Source: NIOZ-UU13 sp032250555 | GTDB lineage: Bacteria; Planctomycetota; Phycisphaerae; Sedimentisphaerales; Anaerobacaceae | Direction: 5' to 3' | NCBI GenBank assembly: GCA_032250555.1 | Contig: JAVVFI010000046.1 | Span: 1 to 19,499 of the forward strand | Length of the DNA stretch: 19,499 nucleotides | Part shown: positions 1-10,200 of the stretch, piece by piece | How the letters are laid out: every line of letters starts with the position of its first letter | Position numbering within the stretch: the first letter of the stretch is position 1 | Notes under the pieces: model-generated | The model's input: only the letters and a program-made list of their open reading frames with translations | Told to the model about the DNA's origin: nothing | Database searches by the model: none | Position numbers and translations under genes: made by a program

Positions 1-1
1 G

Positions 2-1042
2 AATACATGGTTTGACCTGAGTGACACCGGAGAGGGAACAATAATGACTTACCCGCTTCAGCAGCCAAGGAAACTTGCCGTGATGCAGACCCACGAAGTT
101 CATGTGGAAATAGAAAAACTGTTGAATGCGATGCGTGAATCGCTTGGAAATCAGGTTTCCATCGAGGCCGTGTTCCTTGTTGTAAGCGAGAATTACCTCG
201 AAGATGTCGGGCTGGATGTAGATTTTGCTCTTAACCTCGGCAGTAAATGGGGCCAGCTTAGTTTCGAACAAGGCTCTGCAGATGCTACGGTGCCTGATAC
301 ATCGACAAAGATCGGCGGCAGTCTGGGCGGTATTGCAGCATCAGCTACGATTGGCGGAGGTTATGGTTCGATACTTGATGATTTGCAGGTTTCGTTCCTT
401 CTGCGAGCGGTTCAGGCCCATACGGACTCCAAGGCCATAGTTGCTCCGAAAAGTACGGTTTTGAGCGGTGAGTCTTCGGCATTCTCAATCCAGGACTTAG
501 TTTCGTATGCACTGCCGCCCAACACTCAAACCACCACAACGGCGGGAACCGGCGTTGGTACCGCTGCTGTACAGGGCGGTGCACAACAACAGATAGGCGC
601 TATATCAGTCGGCAGTATGCTCAGTATTACTCCGGTTATTTCCCATGATAAGAAATATGTATTGCTGAATATAGTTACTACCCTGACGGACCTGCTCAGA
701 TTAAGAACTCATCAGGTTGAGCAAGTCGTAACGACGGGCACGACAACGGGAACCGAGGAGTACGAAGTGACTGTTCCTGAGACGGAAACGTCAAGTGTCA
801 TGACTCGCGTGAGCATACCCGACGGCGGGACATTGCTGTTAGGCGGCCAGAAGATAACGTCAGAAATTGAAAAGGAAGCGGGTGTCCCGGTATTGAGCAA
901 GATCCCTGTTCTCGGAAGGCTGTTCAGTAACCGCAGCACAATAAAAGATCATAAGATATTGCTGATATTGGTCAAACCGGTCATCATGCTGCAGGAGGAA
1001 GAAGAAGCTGAGGCGATTGCCGGGATGGAAGGTGGATTTTAA
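2..1042 (+). CDS. Secretin, C-terminal part (PulD/GspD-like outer-membrane channel), truncated by window edge
   Basis: The reading frame is open from base 2, so the ATG at 44 is internal and the true start lies upstream of the window. The visible 346 residues end in a canonical secretin core. A segment around LVVSENYLEDVGLDVDF is typical of the entry to the secretin domain. It is followed by APKSTVLSGESSAF, then by the signature IPDGGTLLLGGQ, and near the end by GVPVLSKIPVLGRLF and ILLILVKPVI. The family forms multimeric gated outer-membrane channels for type II secretion, type IV pili or related export. An acidic tail (LQEEEEAEA) follows the core. The N-terminal N0-N3 domains and signal peptide are off-window, so the exact system cannot be assigned. 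The next gene, on the same strand after 150 bases, encodes an exported giant protein; a functional link is inference only. Confidence 0.92.
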   Translation, partial: NTWFDLSDTGEGTIMTYPLQQPRKLAVMQTHEVHVEIEKLLNAMRESLGNQVSIEAVFLVVSENYLEDVGLDVDFALNLGSKWGQLSFEQGSADATVPDTSTKIGGSLGGIAASATIGGGYGSILDDLQVSFLLRAVQAHTDSKAIVAPKSTVLSGESSAFSIQDLVSYALPPNTQTTTTAGTGVGTAAVQGGAQQQIGAISVGSMLSITPVISHDKKYVLLNIVTTLTDLLRLRTHQVEQVVTTGTTTGTEEYEVTVPETETSSVMTRVSIPDGGTLLLGGQKITSEIEKEAGVPVLSKIPVLGRLFSNRSTIKDHKILLILVKPVIMLQEEEEAEAIAGMEGGF

Positions 1043-1210
1043 CCTTTGTAGCAGCAGGTGATTTCGTAATAGTTTCCACATTTTTATAGGTGGAGGAGCA
1101 TCTTGCTGAAAAAAGGTTGTATTTGGTAACAACAGCGGCAATTAAATATTGCCTAAGCTGATTAATTTTCCAAAATACTTACAGTTTAAGGAATGATAAA
1201 CGGCGGAATA

Positions 1211-4200
1211 ATGAAGCAGCACATTTTGATTAGCACATTGATTTTGTTGTCCATAGCAGGTTTTGCATGGGCAGAAAATATACCTGGTTTGGGGTTTGAT
1301 TACTCATCTGGAAGTGATTTCGCGGCTTATAAGCATGGCGAATTGATAGTTCGTTTTGCAGATGTGGGAGCTTTTTCCCAGTTGTCGGAAGGACCACTTT
1401 TAATGGGGCCTTTGACAACTCAGGCGGTGAAAGGGGCGATTTCAGATTTTATCCTTGCCGGTGCAGAGGTAGAAAAAGAATATGGTGAGGTTTCGCCTGG
1501 GCTTGCTTTAGTAAAGCTGCCTGTGGGCACGACAGTTACTGAGGCCTTTGTCCGGTTCAACGAATCGGCAAATGTATTATATGCCGAACCGAACTATAAG
1601 TACAAGTTGTTTGGTGTTCCCAACGATCCTATGTTTTCGAGTTTGTGGGGATTTGATAACACGGGCCAAACCGGCGGAACCGCAGATGCCGATATAGACG
1701 CTCCCGAGGCGTGGGACCTTGAGACCGGCGATCCGAGGATTGTCATCGCCGTTGCCGATACAGGAATTGACTATACACATCCTGATCTGGCGAATAATAT
1801 GTGGGTTAACAATGCCGAGCTGCGCGGCACCCCGGATGTTGACGACGATAATAACGGTTATGTAGATGATATTTATGGCTATGATTTTGCAGGTAACGTG
1901 GCATCAGATCCTGATGATGCCGACAGCGATCCGATTGATAATCACTTTCACGGTACGCATATAGCCGGAGTCATCGGTGCGGTTGGTAATAACGGCAATG
2001 GTGTTACGGGCGTTTGCTGGAACACCAGTTTGATGGCATTGAAAGTATTTTCAGATGATTATCGCGTAGAGCCGGAGGTTTTTTCGAGTGACGCAGTAGA
2101 AGCTATTCACTATGCCATCGACAATGGAGCCAGGGTTATCAACGCCTCGTGGGGTGGTGATCATTATTCACAGTCTCTGTATGATGCTGTCAAAGAGGCC
2201 GGAGAAGCAGGGCTGCTTTTCGTAACCGCGGCAGGTAACGATTTTGGCAGTGATAATGACGAGGTTCCTGTCTATCCTTCAGGTTTTGATCTGGACAATG
2301 TCATTTCGGTAATGGCATCCGATCCCAATGACCAGAGGGCTGATTTCTCTAATTTCGGAGCCACAACAGTCGATATAGCCGAGCCCGGTACCGATATTCT
2401 GAGTACATCTCCAACGACTCAAAATTTTGCGATGCTCGTTTTTGGCGTTCCGACAAATTATGCCAGCCTAAGCGGGACATCGTTATCCGCTCCATTTGCA
2501 TCAGGAGCCTGTGCGCTGATTTGGTCGCAGTACCCAGATTTGGCCAATAGCACTGTAAAGGGCATTCTTCTGAAGGCTGTTGATCCGGTATTCACGTCGC
2601 CGAGGCTTAATCTTTCCGGCGGACGTATTAATTTGCATAAGGTATTAACATTAGTTCCCCAGGGAAAGGTTGGGAAAGTTCTCAACAGTAAAGATGATCC
2701 GGCGGATCCTGCTAATCTTTATTCTACTATCCAGTACGCTATCGACGATGCCAATGACGGTGACGTGCTGATTGCAGAGGCCAATTCTCTGTTCCTGGAA
2801 ATTATTGATTTTAAGGGCAAGGCGATAACGCTTCGCAGCGGTGATATTACAAATCCGGATGATCCGAGTATCAGTCCTGAAGATACATTAATTTTAGGCA
2901 TATTGAATGATGATTCCGTAGTAACATTCCAGAATAATGAAGGTCCCGACACTGTTATCCAGGGCTTTACAATCAGTTGGGGAAGTGCCGATTACGGCGG
3001 CGGCATCAGGTGCTTCAGAACTTCGCCGACAATTACCGACTGTATTATCAGCAATAATTTCGCGAATTTTTATGGTGCCGGTATTGATTTAGTTGAGAGC
3101 TCAGCGACAATCAAAAACTGTACGATTATCGAGAACCGAACGTCATCAATCTCCGGTATAGGCGGCGGGATGAATTGTGAGGAGTCATCACCGACAATTA
3201 CCGACTGTATTATAAGCAATAATTTCGCTAATAACGTCGGCGGCGGTATAGCGTGTTATGGATCGGATCCATCTATCATCAATTGTGTAATTGCAGACAA
3301 CTCGGCAATTCATAAGGGCGGCGGGATCGATTTGGAGTACTCATCGCCGACTATTACCAATTGTACAATTGTCGTTGACGATCCCAACGCTCCTAAAGAC
3401 GGTGGTATCTTTGCCTTTCATGATTCTTCGCCGGTAATAACCAACTGTATCCTTTGGGGTAACGGTGACGATTTGTACAATTGTTCAGCTACCTACTCCG
3501 ACATTGAGGATAATGATGAGGGTATAGGCAATATTCATTTGGATCCGCTCTTTACGAGAGGCCCATTGGGTAAATACTATCTCAATCAAACTGCGGCCGG
3601 ACAACTCGGCAGCGACAGTCCCTGTGTGGATGCGGGTGATCCGGACACCGATATTAGTCTTCAGATAGACAGCTATACTACCAGGACGGATGGAGTTGCC
3701 GATGCAGGTATCATAGATATTGGTGCTCATTTTGCGGCTGTACCGGCCAACCTTGTACCGTTAGAGGTTACTGTTGTAGATGAGGATGGCCCCATTGATC
3801 CGAACCTGGCTAAGGGTCGAGTCGAGCCGGGCAGCGGTGCTTACCGGCCATACGAAGTGGTGCAGCTCGAAGCATATCCTGATGAGGGTTATCGAGTCAA
3901 GGCCTGGACTGGAACCGATGATGATTCATCAACGGGAACCAGTAACATGGTTACTATTGTCGGCGAGACCAATATTACGATTGAATTCGAAGAGGTCCCT
4001 CTTTATCAATTACGAACCGAAATTATAGGCGGCCGCGGAACAATATCACCCTATCACAAGAGAGGTGAATATTACCCAGATGGGGCAGTGGTAACTCTCA
4101 TCGCAGCACCGGACCAGACCTATATTGTTGACCAATGGTCAGGGACGGATGATGATACATCATGGTCTCAAACAAATACTATAACAATGGATTCTGATAA

Positions 4201-7200
4201 GGACGTTACTGTACTATTCCGACAGCCGAAGAGTCTGCTTGTGCCCGGCCAATATGCGAGTATTGGGGCGGCAATCGATGCGGCCTACGACCACGGCGAC
4301 AAAGTTATTGTTTCGGCCGGTACTTACAGCGGCAGTTTTGATTTTCAGGGTAAGGCACTTACTATAGCCAGTGAACATCCGGATGATCCTGCTTCTGTCG
4401 CTAAGACGATTATAAACATTTCCGGTGCTCCCGCCTTTATCTTCCAAAGCGGTGAAGGCTCGGAATCTGTTTTGGACGGCTTTACTATTCAAGGTATGGG
4501 CGACCTCGGTCCTGTTGCCCCGCCGGCTGCCGGAGGTATCGGTGAGAACGGTGCGGATGCTCTTGGCGGAGCGATAACCTGCCTTAATGGAAGCAGTCCG
4601 ACTCTATCTCACTTAATTATTAGAGATGTAGTGGCAAGGGGTCAGGATGGTGAGGACGGTACATTTGTGTTTCCGGCTCCGGCTCCTGCTCCGGATCCAT
4701 TAGATCCATTGGATCCACTCGATCCATTGCCCCCACCTGGACCCCCGGATCCGAATGACCCGAACCAATGGGCTCCAGCAGATCCGAACAGGCCTGAAGC
4801 GCCTACTGACCCGAATGCACCGGTAGATGGTTTACCGGGCGCAGATGGCGAACCCGGTGCACCCGGTGAGCCTGGTGCGGACGGTGCAGATGGAGCGCCC
4901 GGCTTTTCCGGTGGAAACGCTGGAGTCGCCTATGGCGGTGCGATGTACTTCGATGAAAATAGTTCTCCGACTATTACTTTCTGTAAGCTAATTAATTGCC
5001 AGGCGATTGGCGGCGACGGCGGTTTCGGCGGTAACGGTCAGGATGGTCAGGATGGTCAGGATGGCCAGCCCGGTCAGATCGGTCAGGACGGCCAGGAAGG
5101 CGGCGAAGGCTTGAATGATGGTTTGCAGGGTAACGGCGGAGCCGGCGGAGCCGGTGGAGACGGCGGCCCAGGAGGCGCCGGCGGAAGAGGCGGTGACGGC
5201 GGTATCGGCGGCAACGGTGGAGAAGCTTTGGGTGGTGCTATATTTTTCGGCCCGAATTGTAAGCCGGTAATACGATTCTGCGAAATTCTGAATTGTTCGA
5301 CCAAGCAGGGAGTTGGCAATTACGGCGGCGATGGCGGCAACGGCGGCAACGGCGGCCTCGGCGCACCAGGTGACGCAGGCGGTGCCGGCGGTGATGGTGA
5401 AGTCGCAGGCGCGGACGGTGCAGACGGTGCCAGCTCCGGCGGCGGTATCGGCGGCGACGGCGGTAACGGCAGCGATATGGGTGTAAACGGCATAAGGTCG
5501 TGGGCAGGCGCCATATACTACTCAGAGGGCTGCGAGGTTGAAATATCAGATACTATTGTCAGCGATAATGCTGCTGAAAATATTGTTCAGACATATACTT
5601 ATGGCGGCGGCGACGGTGGCGACGGCGGTATCGGCGGCGATCCGGACGGAGATGCCACCGGCGGCGACGGCGGTATTGGCGGTAATGGCGGATCAGGCGG
5701 CCCCGGCGGTACGGGAGATCCGAATGATCCAAATACAGTGGGTATCGGCAGCGGAGGCGCAGGCGGCGCAGCGGGTGCAGGCGGCGCAGCAGGTGCAGAT
5801 GGTCTGCCTGGTTTGTCAATGACCAGCTTCACCCCGAGCTATGGAGGCGCCAATTACTACGAGATCGATTGTGTGGTCAGACTTAATAACTGCACGATAA
5901 GCAATAACGCTTCAAGGCAATATGACGGCAGCGGCCAGGACGGCGGCGGTGAATATTATGAGAGCGGATGCGATGTCCTGCTTAATAACTGTCAATATAT
6001 AGGCAACCTCGCAGGCTCAACCGGAAGCGGAGGCGGGCAGTACTTTGAAGAGTTATGCTCGATTGAGATTAATGACTGTAATTATGTTGATAACTCTTCC
6101 AGTGATGACGGCGGTGGAATATTCCTGTTGTCCGATATCGCTTTAAAGATTAGCGACAGCGATTTCATTGGCAATTCGACTATTGGTACTTTCAGCTCCG
6201 GTGGTGCAATATACGGTGGCGGAATATGGGACTCGAACGACGGGATCTGGTACAATGGTAATAATTTGACAATCGATAACAGTTACTTTAGCAATAATGA
6301 ATCGGCCTTCGGAGGTGCTCTGTACTGGTATGGTGATAATGCAGAGGTATCGATTTTGGACTCTGTTATCATTAATAATGTTGCCGAACATGGCGGAGGT
6401 ATGTACTGGAGCAGCGGGGCACCGGTGATAAAAGGCTGCAGTGTTATGGGTAATAGAGCCAGAGTACGCCGGATTGCGCCTGAACTTAGTTCCTTCGGTA
6501 CAGAAAAGCCATTCGGCGGCGGCGGCGGAATGTTCTGCTGGTCGTCTGAGGCAATAATTGAAGATTGCTTTATAACCGGCAATTCGTCTTCAGGTTCCGG
6601 CGGCGGTGTGTATTTCGGCGGTGACCCAAGCGTACCGATTCTTAAAAACTGTCTTGTTAAAAGAAATTCAGCCGTCCTGGACGGTGGTGGTATTATTTCT
6701 TACTGGCTTACTACACCAACGATCTCCAATTGTACGATTGTTAATAACAGGGCGAATGACCCAGCTAATAATAAGCACGGAAGAGGAGGCGGATTGTCCT
6801 GCTCTTATCAAAGCCAAACGACTCTTATTGACAGTATCCTCTGGGACAATGTGGGCACTCACGGCAACCAGATATCTGTCGGCAGCGATAATGAGCCAAT
6901 CTATTTAGACAGACCGGCGGCCCTTACAGTATCTTATTGTGATATCCAGGGAGGACGTAGTCCTTCAGCAATCTATATTGAGCCGGGGCGCACTCTCAAC
7001 TGGCTTGAAGGTAATATTGATGCTGATCCGCTCTTTGTTGCATCGCACCACAGCCTGAGCCAGATAGCGGCCGGGCAGGACGTAGATAGTCCCTGTGTCG
7101 ATGCCGGTAGTGCTCTGGTATCTGTATTGGGCCTCGATGAGTTCACAACTCGCTCCGATGGTGTCCCTGATACAGGACAGGTCGATATAGGCTTGCATTA

Positions 7201-10200
7201 TGCCCTCGGCGAAGGTAAATATCAGTTGATAGTAAATACAGTCGGTAAGAACGGCACAGTTAAGCCGAGCGGCGGGACATTCGATAAGTTCACTGTAGTT
7301 AAGCTGAATGCGACGGTGGAACCCGGTCATAGGGTAAAATGGGTAGGCACCGATAACGACAGCTCTGTTGCTCTTAGCAATACCGTGACGATGGATTCAA
7401 ACAAGACTATTACCGTTGAGTTCGTGAAGTATGTCGGCAGGACGGTTACCGTACCGGGCAACTTCCAGACCATTCAAGAGGCGGTCAATGCCGCCAATGA
7501 AGGTGATATAATTGTAGTTGATCCAGGAACTTATTTCGGCGGATCAGTAGGAGTCTCGCTTATGGTAACCAAGGCAGTTACTATCACGTCGAGAAATCCC
7601 GATGATCCCAGCGTTGTAGCTTCGACGATTATTGATGGGTATATAGGTATCAATGCCTGGACCAATATTGGCGTTTTGTTTGGGCCTGAGACAGACTCCA
7701 GAACCGTGCTCAATGGTATTACAATACAGAACTGCGGTGGACATATTGCAGATGGGGGTGACGGTGACAGGGCTAACGGTCATCCCAACGGTGAGGACGG
7801 CGGCAGTTTCGAAGGTGCTGCAATACGCATCCTAAACGGCGCCAGCCCCATTATTAAAAATTGTATAATAAGAGACAATTTAGTCGAAGGCGGTAACGGC
7901 GGAAATGGCGCAGCTGCAGACGCGCAGTCACAGAGTCTTCCAGGTAATGCCGGCCGAGGCGGCTGGGGCGGCTGGGCACACGGCGGAGCTATATGGTGCG
8001 GCCCGGACAGCAGTCCCAAGTTTATAAACTGTATAATAGAGAACAACACAGCCCGCGGCGGCAACGGCGGCAACGGCGGGGATGGTGACGGCGCCGGGGA
8101 AGCCAACTACGGCGGAAACTACAGTAAGTCTCAGGCGGCTGATATCGATTCTGAGAGCCTTTCGATCACGCCAGTAATGGGTCCCTTGTGGGAAGTCTGG
8201 GAATGGGACTTCGCAGCAGACTACGGGATTATTTATGATGAACCTAACCTGACCTCTTACTTCGGTGACTATCGCTTATACTCCGGATATGGAGGAGGCG
8301 CATATTGCGACATAGGCAGTAATGTTACTTTTGTAAACTGCGAAATCAGAGGTAACCGCACTGAGGGTGGAATGAGTGGTATTGGCGGTGTATTGAATGA
8401 TACCGCCAGGAATCTTGACCCCCTGGTTGCCTATGAGATTCCGACATACGGAGCCGGTGTTTATTGTGCGGCTGATTCTATAGTAACTTTCACGGGTTGC
8501 ACATTTGAGGATAATGTTGCTTCGGGACTTCCGGCGGGTGTAACTGATCCCAATCATAGTCTCGATCCCTATCTCGGATATGGAGGTGGTGTATGTGCCC
8601 AGAGCAGTGCTGCGGTAGTGTTTGTTGACTGCAACTTTGTTGACAATCTGGCCGATTCCGGCGGTGGAATATATACCGATGATTCAAATGTGACAATTGT
8701 GGACTGCAATATTGCGTCCAATGATGCCCTTCGCGGCGGCGGCTTCATCGGTGTTAATGGTTTGATCAATATTCTAAGCAGCGACATTACCAATAACAGG
8801 GCGATTGGAGACGTTAACGATCCCAATGATGATAATATTCTTACCGACGGTGCCGGTTTGTACTGCTGGCTGGGAGGTATCAACATCCAGGATTGCAACA
8901 TCAGCGGCAATATAGCCGAATTTTCAGGTGGCGGTGTGTATCTGCGTGATGTAAATACCGCATCATTGGTTAATAACCTGATTATTAACAACGGCGCCGG
9001 CAGAGATGGCGGCGGTGTATCAGCCAACTGGTTTACCAATTCGATTATTTCCAACTGCACATTTGCCAATAATGCCACTTCGGGCTTTTTAGGTGAACCT
9101 AATAATACCGGTTTCGGCGGCGGGCTTTACAATTCTTACGAGAGCCACAGTGTAGTTACAAACAGTATCTTCTGGAACAATTTTGCCCTGAAAGGTAACG
9201 CAATTGCCGTGGGAGGCGGTTTCGAGTTTGACAAACGGTGCGCAACGCTCTCCATTTCTTACAGCGGTATTAAGGATGGACAATCCGGGATTTGGGTTGA
9301 CGATGGTTGTACTATCGACTGGGGCGTTGGCAATAAAGATAAAGATCCATTATTTGTCGAAGGCCCGCTTGGCAGATACTATCTAAGTCAGATCAGTGCC
9401 GGTCAAGGCCAAAACAGCCCCTATGTTGATGCCGGCAGTGATTTCTCAAGCTATGTCGGTATGTTGGGGCATACAACCCGAACTGACGAACAATCCGATG
9501 CAGGCCGTGTTGATATTGGCTACCATCATCCGGGAGCAGAGCCATGCAGATTATGCGACCTTGTGCTGGATGGTGTGATTAACTTCCGTGATTTTGCGGT
9601 ACTTGCCGATAGATGGCTTGCGGATGGTTGTACAGCAGGGAATAACTGGTGCAATGGAGCAGATTTGACATCAGATATGTTTGTTGATATGAGGGATATA
9701 GCCTTCCTGGCAGACTGCTGGCTTGTCGAAGATACGGTTGCTCCGATAGATAATCCAAGCAAGTGGGAAACGGATCCTTATGTAAGCTCTGCAGGCTCAA
9801 TCACGATGACTGCTGAAACCGCTACCGATGCCTGGGGCTGGGATGTTGAATATTACTTCGAAAGTATCAGTGATGAAGACGGCGGAACTGACAGCGGTTG
9901 GCAGAGGAGTCCGACATATACCGATGGAGGTCTTACACCGGGCGTAGAATACGGCTACAGAGTAAAAGCACGCGATGGAGTTGGTAATGAAACACAGTGG
10001 TCTGAAGTACGCTATGCAGGTTTAGACAGCACCCCTCCGGCCCCTGCTCCTTACATTGAAACCATCTTTGGTCTATCGGAGACTTCGATTTCAATGACAT
10101 CGTCGGTTGCTATCGATGACAGTGATGTAGAATATTATTTCGAGAGCAGATCTACGGGCGGGCATGACAGCGGCTGGCAGGTTGATCCGAATTATATCGA

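Noticed and set aside
44..1042. ATG at 44 as the secretin start
   Set aside because: The same frame is open back to base 2 and the protein has no signal peptide or N-terminal secretin domains, so the gene begins outside the window.
1140..1167. Inverted hexamers AATTAA/TTAATT before the giant gene
   Set aside because: A/T-only hexamers are expected by chance in an A/T-rich spacer, and no regulator site is recognised.
1149..1179. TTGCCT ... AATACT as promoter of the giant gene
   Set aside because: The spacer is 19 bases and the -10 is weak. The 1043-1192 gap shows no better promoter or terminator; the gene could be read from upstream.
5006..5815. CRISPR-like or satellite array
   Set aside because: The repeats are imperfect GGN codon repeats in frame within one protein, without unique spacers.
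5083..5832. Proline-rich open frames on the minus strand across the Gly-rich blocks
   Set aside because: They are the reverse complement of GGC/GGT repeats in a convincing plus-strand protein, with no ribosome binding sites or domains.
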